Notes: generated by a model not told the origin, from the sequence alone. Counted from the first letter of the stretch, positions 13,201 to 24,813 are shown. The stretch is DNA of 64,000 nt from Staphylotrichum longicolle (GCA_019096155.1 JAHCVI010000001.1:5704001-5768000), one strand, 5' to 3'. Numbers and translations are program-made.

Positions 13201-14142
13201 TCTCTGAAGAGTCAACTCAATGTTCGCGAGTTGATTAACTGTTAGATGACGGGCAATCCCTGAGTAGAACAAGGCAGACTGCAGTGGAGGCGGTCCCAAG
13301 CTCCGCGCCCAGCTTTGGGCACCGAGCAGCGAGGACAAACTAGCGGTGCGGTTATCCATCATCGCCCTCGTGAGGACGATGATCGCTTGGGTCTTGCCCA
13401 AGGGACTGCTGAGAAAATGTACTGTGGGGAGGTGCGCTTTCCCGAGATGCATCCATAGAGAGATCAGAGGCAGCCATGGCCGTGACGTCATTTTCCTCTG
13501 GTGCCTGCCCGGGCCCTGTCAAGCCACAGTTCATCCCAACCGCTGCCACGCAGCACAACCCTCCTTTCTCACCAGCCACAATCACCTCACGCAAGATCTG
13601 TCGACTCTCTCTTCTCATCACCTCTCAGCCCTCCTAGCTCTCCGTGTTGCAGTTGCAGAACTGCAGGAAAATGTCTCCAGCTCAGCTTCTTGCCGTCTAC
13701 CCTACTCCTTGTCATCTTCGAGCTCCGATGCATTCACGCACTTCTTCACGCACTTAGCACCATGCTGAATGCGCCGAGTTGTACAGGAGCAGATGAGTCC
13801 TCAATTCCACTCCAACAAACTCTAGCCGCCGAGCTGAATCCTCTCCGGCCTCAGGTGAGGTGGCGCGGCTTGGAGCGCGGGCGCTCGTGAGGCGCACCCT
13901 CCCTCAAAAGCGCCTGCCAAGAGCTGTTGGTGCGGGAAGCAGCCCTTCCGGCAGAGCTGCATGAACTTAGACTCAAAAAACGAAATCGAGAGGGAGGTGT
14001 CGTGGACTTAGATTACTATTTGAGCCAGCAGGTGCCAGCTCTGTTCTGGAAATCTTGAGTTGAACCAGACCCGGCCTGGTATCAACAGCTCTACCTTTCT
14101 CTGAAAACATTACAGGTTGACATAAAGAGATCCGCCTAGAAG
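10232..14142. other. 3.9 kb stretch between divergent genes
   Basis: Lies between the start of the zinc-cluster gene (minus) and the start of the T5orf172-type gene (plus). No domain-bearing frame was found. A possible upstream exon of the right-hand gene is 13762-13854 (ATG, 31 codons, donor GTGAGG at 13855). If it is spliced to an acceptor ending at 14181, the frame is kept, giving a 327-nt intron. The remainder is probably regulatory or noncoding. Confidence 0.4.
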
Positions 14143-15312
14143 ATGAAGTCGGTGTGTTATCCTGACCTTTCAGGTGCCCAGACTTCTCTGCTGCAGCACA
14201 CGACGAAACGACTGGTTCCGAAAACAGGCACATCCAGACGAGCATCTACAGGACCGGTGACGCACCACACCCATCGTGACCCAAGTCCCGCTCTCTTCCA
14301 TGTGCCTGGGAGTTACCCCCCGCCATTCCCCGGTCAAGAGAGCTCTCTCGAACCAGCAGAAGAAAGCGAGCATTCCGACGACGATGATAACGAAGACGAA
14401 GACGAGGGCGACGGCGACGGCGACGAGCCAGCATCTTGCCCCTCAACCCCACAACGCGGGTCGCAGTCCATCAACGCCGGCGTTAAAGCCATCATCACGA
14501 GATCGGCTGACGTCAAGAAGCTCGAACATAGAAATGGCACCGTCTACATCTTCCTCGCCACCTACAACGGAACGCCCATCGTCAAAATCGGTTCAACAAC
14601 CAACCAAGCAGAAACCCGCAAGAAAAGCATCAAGGCCACCTGCAAGATCCTCCGTCTCCAGGGCCAGCCAGTCGATCTCCCGTCCCTGGACATCGCCTTC
14701 CATCTGCAGCACGTGGAGAGGCTTGCCCAGGCCGAGCTCCAGGACTTCCGGTACGACTTTGACTGCTCGTGCAAGAAGCGGCACCGCGAGTGGTTTGCCG
14801 TCGACCCGGCGGTGGCCCACCACGTCGTTGCGCGCTGGATTCGCTTCCTCGAGCAGATGCCCTGGGATTGCCACACCCTCGAGCAAGGGTCCGCCTGCAC
14901 CGGCCCGCTCAAGGCACACTGGCGGAACCGTCTAGAGGACTGGAAGTATGCCTTTTCCTCTCCCGCTGCGGAGCGCGATCTCGAGACGCGGGTCACGCTG
15001 TGGGATCGGTTCGTCGACGCGAGCTCCTGGGCCGTGGCCTGGAACGACGTGAGATTCTGGTCCCGGGGCCTGTGGCAGTATGTGTGGCAGGCGAGTCTCG
15101 TGCTTGTGCTGGAGATCTTTGCGGCTCTCCTTGAGAGGCTCGACAAACCTTCGGCCGCGCTAACTGTGAGGAAGCTGGTGGCGGCCCTGCTCCTTTGTGT
15201 GGCCTTGATGGCTGGGGGGTTCAAATCCTGGATGGCGGAGCGCTTTCTGCTGGGCCAATTTGCGGCCGGGAGGGTTGCCTCGAGGGGCACGGCTTTTCAG
15301 GGTGTGCGCTGA
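14143..15312 (+). CDS. T5orf172 / MUG113-type GIY-YIG-fold protein with C-terminal membrane segments
   Basis: As one exon from ATG 14143 the product is 389 aa. Residues about 70-95 form an acidic Asp/Glu run. Residues about 130-235 match the T5orf172 (MUG113) pattern, a GIY-YIG-like fold: the VYIF strand, then VKIGST, a spaced Arg, a His/Ala/Glu helix, and KKRHREWFAVD at the end. The C-terminal third has two hydrophobic segments (about 310-325 and 345-362) likely to span or anchor in a membrane. Fungal members are mostly uncharacterised; a nuclease or DNA-binding role is only suggested by fold. The start is uncertain: an alternative first exon at 13762-13854 joined at 14182 would replace the first 13 codons with 31. 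Family call is good, function open. Confidence 0.75.
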   Translation: MKSVCYPDLSGAQTSLLQHTTKRLVPKTGTSRRASTGPVTHHTHRDPSPALFHVPGSYPPPFPGQESSLEPAEESEHSDDDDNEDEDEGDGDGDEPASCPSTPQRGSQSINAGVKAIITRSADVKKLEHRNGTVYIFLATYNGTPIVKIGSTTNQAETRKKSIKATCKILRLQGQPVDLPSLDIAFHLQHVERLAQAELQDFRYDFDCSCKKRHREWFAVDPAVAHHVVARWIRFLEQMPWDCHTLEQGSACTGPLKAHWRNRLEDWKYAFSSPAAERDLETRVTLWDRFVDASSWAVAWNDVRFWSRGLWQYVWQASLVLVLEIFAALLERLDKPSAALTVRKLVAALLLCVALMAGGFKSWMAERFLLGQFAAGRVASRGTAFQGVR

Positions 15313-16262
15313 CGTCTAGGTCGGTGATGGTGGTGACGGCGACGATGCCGACGATGCCGACGTTGATGATGACGAGTCTGCGAAGAATGACAAGAAAGTA
15401 TGGTGAAACCCAGAGTAAGGTTGGAGGTAGGTCTAGATATGGATTCTTGAGCTGCTTGGGTCATGGCGCATTGCTTTGGAGTTTGGATCATGAGAGCTGT
15501 CTAGTGACAGTTCAGGCGTTGAGGGTCATTGGCAATCATTGCGATCATCTCTCTCCGGGTTTCCAGTACAGTTATAGATGTGGAAATGAGCAATCATAAC
15601 TTTATATACAACCAAACTCTCGGACGAAGCACAATTTCCCATCCTAACCTAAACTCTTGAAGTTGATGAACTCAAATGGATAGTTGGTTGAATGGGCCGT
15701 CATCTCTTGGTAGTCTTTATGGTACTCTCTCTCACCAAGCCCTTTGCCACATCAGTTCATTGTCGCCATCGCAAAAGTCACACCAAAAAGGGACAAGCCA
15801 GTTGAACAATCAAATGCGGTCTTTCTAGCCATTGGGGTTAGGGGGTATTAACTATTATGTACAGTGTTCCAGCTGTTTTATTTTACACAGGCTGAAGACA
15901 AAAAGTCCGGATAGCATTCCGCGCTTCGTGAACCTTCCTCTCTGCCCCTCCCTTCCATGTCCTTGCATGTCTATACCCCCCTTTGCCTGCCCTCTGCTTT
16001 TCTTTGGGGGAAAAGATGGAAAAAAGCCGATATAAAAAAAAACGGAAAACGAGATGTGGTGGATGCTTGTGTCGATGATGTTAAGGAAACAGGTTTGGGC
16101 TGTCGCCCAAGGCTTTGCCCGACCGCTGGGTGGAAATGCTGATGTAATGTACAATGCTATGCTGCTTGTTCGCTTTCGTAAGGACCGTGATGAATTAGAT
16201 GATTGTTGTGTGTGTGTGTGACGAAGGTAATGTGGTTGGAGGAAAAGACAACTGGCGTCCCT
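15313..16262. other. convergent intergenic region, 950 bp
   Basis: Between the ends of two convergent genes. AT-richer than the coding flanks, with an A-run near 16036 and a short TG repeat near 16206-16219. No gene is visible; the region likely holds both 3' UTRs. Confidence 0.5.
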
Positions 16263-18232
16263 TTAAAGGGCAACAGCAGCGAGGAAAGCCACAACGGCGG
16301 CCAGACCGAAGCTGGCACCGACGCGGCCACTGCCGGCAATGACGACGGGGCTGCTGGTCGTGGGCCGGAGCGAGCCAGTGCCCGTGGGCCTGGTAACGGT
16401 GCTGCCGACAGAGGTGATGACACCGCCGGAGCCAGTGCCGGGTGTGCCGGTGACGACCGGGGCGGCGGTGATAGGGATGACATCGACGCTGCCGGACGAG
16501 CCGGTGGTGAAGTCGACCTGAGGCACGGTCAAGCTGGTGCTGACGGTAACGGTGGTGCTGGAGCTGGGGATGACCTCGCCGGCGTCGTTGGTGCAGGGCA
16601 CGACGGTGGTCACGTCAACGATGACGGTGGTGTAGACCGGAGCGACGGTGGGCGCGGCAGTCACGGTGATGTAGGTAGTGACAGTGGCGCCAGTCGCAAT
16701 GGCGGGGTTCTCGTTGACGTGCTTGCCGCAGATGCCCTGGAAGTAGGCGACGGCCTCGGCAATGATAGAGTCGGTCTCGCCGTGGGCGTACAGGCAGTCA
16801 TACACGTTCTTGACGAATGTGGCATCGGGGCAGTAGCAAGCCGCGTCGGTGTTGTCGGAGCAGCCGACAGTGAACAGGAAGGTGTTCAGGCAGGACGGGA
16901 CGACGCTGGGGCAGGGCAGGGTCTCGACGGGCTTGGCCGAGCTGACAACAGCACTGGTACCACCAGACACAGGGGTGGAGGTGGTAGCGCCAGCAGGAGC
17001 AGAGGTGGCAGGAGAGCTAGGGGCCTGGCTCTCAACAGTAGTCCGAGTCTCCGTGACTGGGCAGATGGTGGTCGAGACGGCGATGGTGACGACCGTGGTG
17101 ACGACCGAGTTGGCCGGGCAGTTGGTGACAGTGGGAGCGCACGAGGTGATGGTCTGGGTGCTGGTCGTGAAGATGGTCGACGTGCTGTCGAAGCTGGTCG
17201 TAATGGTCTTGGTGACGGGGGAGCTGGTAGCGGGGGACACGCTGGTGGTCTCGCTGGTCTCCTCGGCCGAGGTGCTGCTGCTCTGCTGGGCTGGGCTGGT
17301 GCTGCTCTCTTGGGCCGGGCTGGTGCTGCTCTCCTGGGCCGGGCTTGTGCTAGACTCCTGGCCAGGGGCGGTGGTCGTGCTGGTCGTGCCAGGAACAATG
17401 GCGGTGCTGGTGGCGCCAGGGACAGTGGTGGTGCTGCCTCCGGGAGCGACCGTGGAGCTGGTCTGCGCAACAGGGGTGCTGCTGCTGGACTGGCCAGGCG
17501 CCGTGGTCGTCGAGTCCTTCACCTCAGAGGAAGTGGTGGTCTTGATGACGGGGGGCTTGGTGGTAGCCGGCTTGGTGGTCGTGGTCCTGGGAGGCTTGGT
17601 GCTGGACGCGGTGCTGCAGTCGAAGGAGATGGTGGGGACCTGGATGCTGCAGCTCGGCTTGGGCTTGTTGGGCTGGGGAGGGAAGACGATGGTGACGTTC
17701 TTGGCACCACCGCACTGCTTGTTGACCACGGTGGTACCAGACTTGCGGCAGGCGCTCCGGTGCTTGCACGTCGAGCCATCAGGCATGTCGTAGTGGAACT
17801 CGAGATCGCAGTCGAACTCGGGCTTCACGTGGATGGAACCCAGCGAGAACTTGTCGACGGCAGCGCCGCAGCCAAACGAGGGAGACTTCTTCTTGTCGGA
17901 AGAGCATGTGCCACCAATGACCTTCTTGCCCGTGCGGGGAGCAAACCGGCCTCGGTTGCCACCGTCATCCTCGCACTTCCAGCCGTTGAAGTTGAAGTCC
18001 CTGTAGTTGAAAAAGTCGCCAAAGTCGAGGTCGTCCCAGCTAAAGCCAGGCCTCTGCTTGTCGGTACACTTGTTGTCGGTGTTCCCCGGGCAGGTGAAAG
18101 GGGGAGCCCTGTTGAACTGCAGATCGGGGTGTAAGTCGTCTTGAGCGGCCAACTGCAGCAGGAGACGGGAATGAGACTTACTGTTGCCGTGACGCCAGCG
18201 GCGAGGGCCAAAATGGGAACGAAAGTCTTCAT
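16263..18232 (-). CDS. MAD1-like GPI-anchored adhesin with CFEM-like module
   Basis: Predicted cell-wall adhesin of 634 aa. Exon 1 (18232-18182) encodes a signal peptide, MKTFVPILALAAGVTAT; a 65-nt intron (18181-18117) follows; exon 2 runs 18116-16263. A nearer acceptor would make a 29-nt intron, which is too short. The mature N-terminus (about 18-220) is Cys-rich, with NTDNKCTDKQRPGFSWDDL and a FxFxGWxC block that resemble the N-terminal domain of Metarhizium MAD1/MAD2 adhesins. Next comes a Thr/Pro/Ser-rich stalk with three near-identical 8-residue repeats (AQESSTSP type). A CFEM-like module at about 415-485 has seven of the usual eight Cys. A second Ser/Thr/Gly stalk ends in a hydrophobic tail suited to GPI attachment. 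Architecture matches MAD1; the ligand (host surface, plant or self) is unknown. Confidence 0.8.
17286..17363. repeat. 24-bp tandem repeats in the adhesin stalk
   Basis: Three adjacent 24-bp units (first two nearly identical, third diverged) encode the AQESSTSP-type repeats of the adhesin stalk. Copy number in such stalks often varies between strains. Confidence 0.85.
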
Positions 18233-21200
18233 GTTGTTGAAGTGCTGCTGCTTCGAATCGATGCGGGAGCAAGAAACGATAGACGACGACAGATGGGTGT
18301 GGTGGGTATCTCGGCGGAACTCGCGCCCTCAAGTAAGAATGGATAGATCAGGAAGTAGTGGCCTTGCCAGCGAGTGTAGGGAACAAGAAAATGTCAAGCA
18401 ACAAAAAGGGGGATATGAGGCAAAGAAGCGAATGACTTTGCCACAGTTGGTCACACCGAAAAGAGAATAAAGCCTTGAGCAAAGCAAGTTGATAATAGAC
18501 ATGAAAGGAACAGGAGAGACGGACTGGCCGCGGTTGATATACACAGCCAGAGGCACAAGAGCCAGCCATGTCATCCAGCCCACTCACCAACCCCTGCAGG
18601 TCACTCGACAGGGTGAGAGTCGAACAAAGAACCGGGGGACCATGATCGGGGACCGGGCGTGCACAGAGCGTCCCAGGGTGAGCAGAAAGCCGTCCAGGAT
18701 GTGTCGACTTGGACGTGGGCATCCCCAGGCACGGGTCTCTCAGGCCGCGAGAGGCCAATGGGAAAGCTCTGTAATCGACGGCCGCGCCCGGAACGGCAAA
18801 GCTCAACATTGCAGGGTAGCATGTCTCGCAGTGTCAAGCAGGGGAGTGGTTGTCAAGTCCCTTTTTTGCTGGAGAACGCGGTTGCACAACTCCCTTCGCG
18901 GCAATACCACCTCGGTTCTGGATCGAGCGAGGGTCTGGGTGGACGTTGTCTCCAAGTTGGGTTTCTGTTGGTGGGGGCGCGGCTCTGACGAGCGGCAGCA
19001 ACCTGGGCGTGCATGGTTGGCTGACAAGGGTTGCGGGACAAGGGAGGCGGGCAGGGGTGCCCGAGATCCCGGGGTCGACCCACGGCCAATCGGTTACACG
19101 CTTCCCACCAAAACCTGTATGGCAATGTCTTGCCCCCCAGGGAGGCCGTTTTGACTGGTGAGACTGGTCGGCTGGCGAATTAAGCTTGACATCAGGCCGT
19201 TCGAAGCACCTGTGAGGATGCAGCTGCTGGCCGGCCAGGGCCGGTTCATCTCCCCAAGTGACCCTCCCTGCATGGTGCTGAGAGTCGACGGCCAGAACAC
19301 TTGGCCATGTCCGGACTGAACGTCCGGGCAGAAAAATGCATGCGACGATCGAGTGGTGCCTCTTTGAAACAAGTGGCGGCTGCTCAGCCACATCGACGAC
19401 GCTACTGCAGGTACGGAGCTCTTCGCTCTTTGTGAGGAGCCGGACCCGGAATGCTTGTTCGGTCGGGGTGTCTTCGCGTGGTTGGCGATGGTCACGTAAC
19501 AGTGCCAAGAGCGGACTTAGCCCACGCTTGCGAGGGATTCCCCGCAGAACAAGTGCAGGGCAGCAAAGCGCGATGCCCAAAGCGACCAGCAACCACGGAC
19601 CGAGCTGCTCGATCGAGGCGAGCAACCCTGCCTGCTCATCCAAAGCGGTCCATGAGGCCGGTAAGTACGGTCATGTGTTTGTCTGCCCATGCTGGGATTA
19701 ATGGGCTGGCGTTGCCGCGTTCCCTGATTGTGGGATCGTGAGAAGTGCCAGCTGAAAAAGAAATCTCCGGGTTTCTCAGTCTGTGGAGTCAAAGCTGGAG
19801 TGCCGCAGTTGAGTGTGGTTCTTTTTGTTCGACTGGGCGCCAGGCGGTCGGGTTTCATGTTTCAGGTGAGTGGGCGGGAGCCCGAAAAGAGCGACAGCCT
19901 TGGCGGCCGTTCCAGGTTGCAAGCAGTCCCGCCAATCAGAAAGCGGACCCGGCTCCATGTCTCCTTCCCACTTGGGCCGACGACTCGTCCTTTCAACCCA
20001 CGACTGGCAACTGTCAACCCGACGTGGCTTCCGGGTAGCACCTCGGCGGTATTCAGCATGGAGATGGGAGTCAGTGTCAACCCACTTCCAAGAAAAACGA
20101 TGTCATCAGATAATGCGACGGCAGCAGCGGCCTTGAACAGAGCAGCAAGCACAGAACCGCATCCCCACTCACACATGGGCCTGAGCACATCTGTGCTGCG
20201 ACCTAAAGTGTGCAACTTTTGCCTGAACAGAGGAGCCACAGGACGCTAGCGCAGGAGGAGCTATGGGGTTCCGAATCCGAGGACTCGACGTCTGCCATTT
20301 TCCAAAGTGCACTCAAGAGCTTCAGACTTTTCAGCTGTCGAAAGACTCTCTGCGCCTGTCGTCTCATGTGAGTCCAGGGGAAGTTTGAGGGCCCCACCTG
20401 GCCTCGTGCCATTTTTAGCTCCCGCCGACGGGAGCCCCTGATTCTGCTGCTCCACAGAATCCCCACTGAAGGAGAATTTCGATCGGGCTTTCGGATGGCA
20501 TTGATCTGCCGTCCACGAGGCAGCGAATCGCCGCCTCTCAGGCTCTCAGCTCGGGAGATCCGCGCACGTCTTTTCAGCCTTCCAGGTTCTTCGACAACGC
20601 CTGCCGCCCGCCTCCGGATTGTCAACCCCAGCCGCCATGTCAACACAGAGTACATTGCATCGGGGGAACAGTGATGAAGCACACCTGCAGCTTTCGTACA
20701 AAATTCACTAGTATCCGACATCCACACTCTCTTACTCTTTCCGCCCCCAAACTCTCAACGAAAGAGGAAATGCAATGTCACCACGGTCATATTGGTGTTG
20801 GTTTGTTGATGGGGCCATCCTTCGCGTGATGCTACCCAGCACTTGTTGGAACTGCTCATCGCATGCCGGGGAAGACCCGAGAGCTCCGGAGAACAACCCC
20901 ACAGACCGTCTCGCTTGGCGCACACCGCCCAAAACGGTCAAAGTCAGGGGCAGCACGTTTCCCGGTTGAGACAAGTGCCGCAACCCTCTGGGTGGGCAGC
21001 TTCCTCGCGCTTTGTTTCGGGTTGTGCTTAGTCCGATTTCATGACGCTCGTATCGCGAACTTGCAACAGAGCAGCCCACCCACGATGCACCGTGAACGTG
21101 GCTGAGCATCGCTCGTCCGTGTGCAAGGCGACACACTATCTTCGGGATGCCGTGGTTTGCACCTTGCCATGTGCTCATGGACGTGCCCGATCGACTGACC

Positions 21201-22854
21201 GAGAACCGAACGCCTGGAAAACGAAACATGACTTCCCGTCGGCTTGGTTCCGCGGTGGACCAAGACGTCTAGTTCTCTGTGACAGAGATCCGGATCCAAA
21301 ACCAGAATCTCCTCGACTGTGTTGTCTCTCTCTGCACTCGAGACCGCCACGAGCGCCACCGCGTCACAGACGCCGCAGCGTCCCTCCAACCCAACGCACT
21401 TCATGCCGCGCTCATAGATAGAGCGCGTAACACACAAGTCCAGCATCTTGTGCAAGTGCGATGGAGCAGATTCTGCGCAAGGACCCCGGAGAACTCGGCG
21501 TTCACAACCACTCCATCGCGGATGCCTCGGGCTTCGCCCAAGCGCAGAGATGCCTGTTCCTAGGACCACCCCGGGAGCCCCCTCTCCTGTCCAAGGGGGC
21601 ACGGCGCGGCAGAGATGATTTGACATGCAGCAGAATCACGGCGTAGACCGCCAAAGTATATGAAGTCGAGGTAAGCAATCCATCGGCGTCGATCCGGCAC
21701 ATCAGTGAGGATAAGCCTCAGGTCCCTGGCCCTGAGGCTCGGCCAACGCAAGAAACAAACATCAGATCCGCAGATCTTTGTTCAGTCTTGATATAGTGTA
21801 CGCGTGTGTGCCGCCCGCCCATGGGCAGCGTTGGGATGTTACACGCAGGCCGCCGCCAAAACTCCGTATTTAGCCAGGGCCAACAGCACAATTTGTTCGT
21901 GATTTGCATTGTTAGGTTACAACTCGCATCGACATTAGCAGCGCCGATGCCACCCGTCAGCAGGCAATCAGTTCGGGTCGTCTATTAATACCCATCCATC
22001 ATTTTCAGAGATCAGTTTCAAGAGGGCACAGCACCCAAAAACATATTCTCATTTCTCAATTTGTCTCGCCTGCAGTAATCTCGTAACCGCGTCTTCGAAT
22101 TCTGGTTTGCCGTTTAAGACCCAAGGGGTGGGGCCGGCCACAGCGTCCGGTCGGCCCACTGTCAGGGTCCCACCGTAAGGGTCCCACCGCCGGGCCGGCC
22201 GCAGCGACCCACAACGGCCCGCGCTCGGCCCCGGCCCGGGTCCGGCAGGGGTGAGAACGGGTTGCGTTTGCTGTGTTGGTGATGTTTTACGAGCTCTTTG
22301 AGTTGTCTTTTTTATACTTTGTGTGAACCGTGCCCTTGTCGCTGTTTCTCGAGTGCCGGGAGACGGGAATCTCTGGATCTCTTGCTCATTCGCGGTTTCA
22401 GTGCCTCACTGACTGTCCTTCGTGGCGTGGAGTTGTATACGTTGCACTTGACCTCAATGTACAAGATGTCAGGCGACGGGCTCAGAGTGTTGAGAATTTG
22501 AGGCGTAAAAAAATAGCCATATCCAGAACGGTACTTGAATTTTTCGATGCTATGCAAGAGTCGACATGAGGTGTACATACAATCAGGGTTCCTCTGCCGA
22601 CAGAGGAAACGGTTAGAAGCGGAACCCAGGGTCAAAGGATATCTAGTTCACCACAAGTAGGACAGGTAACATCATGCATTTACCGCATGGTAGATCACTA
22701 GGCGGGTTCCTCGACCACCCTCTTCAATCCCCGGCCACCCCCGACTTTTCGGCTCAGGAACCGGCTCTGACCATGAACTCACAAATTGCAGTCCTGGTTC
22801 ATCGACCCCGAGCCTTTCAAGACATGCGTCACGACACCACAACTTCCAGCGCCC
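18233..22854. other. 4.6 kb gene-free stretch
   Basis: Promoter side of the adhesin gene and 3' side of the Vms1-like gene. Open frames on both strands (for example about 18834-19643 minus and 20203-20727 minus) give compositionally random products without domains. A GC-rich nested repeat lies at 22131-22206 and is listed separately. A TATA-like TATTAATACC sequence occurs near 21983. No gene could be supported. Confidence 0.4.
22131..22206. repeat. nested GC-rich direct repeats
   Basis: Two copies of a 15-mer, GGGCCGGCC(A/G)CAGCG (22131-22145 and 22192-22206, one mismatch), flank two perfect 12-mer copies of AGGGTCCCACCG (22164-22175 and 22178-22189, separated by TA). The 15-mer contains the palindrome GGCCGGCC. 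Function unknown. Confidence 0.8.
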
Positions 22855-24813
22855 TTACCCACCCCCTTGCAACCTCCTGATCCTCTCCTCCGCCGCCCTT
22901 GCCCTCCGTTCCCTCTCCAACTTCATCCTCTGCTCCGGCGTCAACCCCCTCGCCTCCTCCGTCCTCCTCTCCTCCGCCGTCTTGGGCGGGCCCCCGCTCA
23001 GGAGCTGCCCGCCCTTCTTCTTCCTCTTGGCATCCTCCGCCACTTTGGGCCCCTCCAGCTTCAGCCTCTCTTCCTCCGCCTTGCGTCTCTGCTCCTCCTC
23101 CTTCTCCTGCGCTTTCCGCTCTCTCTCGGCTCGCTGCTCGGCCTCTTCCCGCTTCAGCGGCGCGGGGACGCGGGCGGCTTCCCAGTCCCAGGCGGTCTCG
23201 CCCAGCTCGGCGCGGGCGACGCGGAACGCGTCTCGCGTGGCGCGGTCGCCCGCGAGGTCGAAGGGGGTTTTGCCTTCTTTACTGAGGAGTGTTGGGTCAG
23301 CGCTGGCGCGGGTGAGGAGGCCTGTGACTAGCGGGGCTGAGTTTTGCGCCGCTGCGAGGTGCAGCGCGGTGGGCGCGTGGTGGTTTTGTTGCGAGTCGGC
23401 GGGTTGGAAGGTGAATTTGGGGGACAGGTTGTTGGTGGTGAGGTATGATAGAAGGGCGGGAAGTTTGGAGCGACGGATCATGGCTTGGATTTGGGCGGTG
23501 TGGAAGATGGCGGTTTCTTCTTCCTCGGTGAGCTTTGGAGGCGCAGGTTTGGAGTCGGCCTTGGATTTTGAGGTCTTCGGTGCCTCGTCGGTGGGCTGGG
23601 GGTTTGCTTCGGGATGGATCTCCTTGACCTTCAAGCGCGTGAGTTCGATAAAGGAGCGCATGAGCTCGTTTTGTGTTGCCCTTCGCGTGCTGAAGGGGAA
23701 ACCCCTGATGCGGGGATCGTTTGAACGCAGAACCTGGTCGTCGTATGGTCCAAACAAAGTGCGCCTGTTTGTTGAACCCGTGGCGCGGATGAAAAGCAAA
23801 TCGGAGGTATCAATCAGGGCTTTCCAGTCCCTCAGGAGCTCCCGCACATCCTCCACGAGGGCTTGCTCATTGTAGCGACGGATGGAAGCACCGGCTGAGT
23901 GAGCTGCTCCCTTGGCGTTGTCGTTTGCGGACTGCGAGCCGCCCTGTTTCCGCCGCGTGGTGTACCGATGGAAGGTCTTGTGCGCCAAAACGACAGCCTC
24001 CCTGTTTAGGGGCCCAATCGAGCCGTGCTTGCTCTGCTTCGGCGCAAGGCAAACGACCATGGCGGCGAAGTGGCCGCCTCCGATCATGCAGAGAAAGATG
24101 TGTCTGCCATTGTACGCTGGAGGAACAGTATTTCCGTCCTTGGCAGCTTTGGGCATGGATATTGGTGGCAACTGCCGCTGGTTGATGGCGTCAACAATGG
24201 CGTCCTCCTTCTCCAACTCCGATGCCGTAAACATTGCCCTATATACCCCAAAGTAGGTGTTTTCGGGCAGTACCGGGGAAGTAAGCCACAGCAATGGCGG
24301 CTTGCCTGTCCCTCTCCTTTTTGTCTTAGGCTCCTCATCCTTGTCCCCATCGTTTGCGTTGCGCTTGTCCGCCAGCGACGCTTGCTTCTTGAGCAAAGCC
24401 GACAGCGTCGTGTCTTTGCGCGATGGCTCATCCTCCTCGTCCTCGTTATCCGACGTATCGGAACCCGATATGCTCACGTCGTTCTCGTCGACGAGCTTCT
24501 CGAACTGCTTCGGAGACGGGCTTCAGGCCGTTCATCTTCTGTTTGAGGTTGTAGTAGTGCAGGTCGGTCTTGAGGTGGTCTCTCTGTTTCCTGGACGGTG
24601 ACAAAAGACATGCCGCAGAGGGAGCAAGTCTGTGACCCGAGGACGTTTTCTGCGCTGGCGGGGCCCGGGGTCTGGTCTGGAGAGGGAGAGCGTCTGTTGG
24701 GACATCGTCGACCAGCCCGCGTCAGGCTTGAGGGCGAGCGAGTTGAGGATTTCTGGCGGCAGGTCGTACAGATAGAGGGGCCGCCGGAGCAGCGCATCCT
24801 GCGTCTTGTCCAT
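22855..24813 (-). CDS. VMS1: Vms1/ANKZF1-type peptidyl-tRNA release factor; 5' part broken by frameshifts
   Basis: Ribosome-quality-control factor of the Vms1/ANKZF1 family, which releases stalled nascent chains from 60S-bound tRNA and binds Cdc48/VCP. From 24477 to 22855 the frame is intact. It holds the VLRF1 catalytic domain, with RRKQGGSQSAND carrying the catalytic-type Gln (codon near 23934-23932); one or two ankyrin-like segments (HAPTALHLAAAQNSAPLV...GKTPFDLAG); a long Lys/Glu coiled coil; and an Arg-rich C-terminus resembling a VCP-interacting motif. The N-terminus, starting at ATG 24813 (MDKTQDALLRRPLYLYDLPP), includes a C2H2 finger, CSLCG...QRDHLKTDLH. To reach the intact frame it needs four one-base corrections: G at 24716-24718, C at about 24674, A at 24587-24589 and A at 24509-24510. 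Their net effect is zero, exactly restoring frame. No usable introns explain them. Confidence 0.88.

Noticed and set aside
16203..18134. Long open plus-strand frame (643 codons) opposite the adhesin
   Set aside because: Gly/Asp/Arg-rich shadow of the Ser/Thr/Val-rich adhesin codons. It has no domain, and the minus strand has a signal peptide, intron and GPI tail.
18117..18181. Shorter 29-nt intron (same donor, acceptor at 18153) in the adhesin signal-peptide region
   Set aside because: Below the usual minimum intron size for fungi; the 65-nt alternative keeps the same frame with a normal length.
18834..19643. 269-codon minus-strand frame in the 18-22 kb gap
   Set aside because: Random composition with many Cys/His/Pro, no domain and no splice structure.
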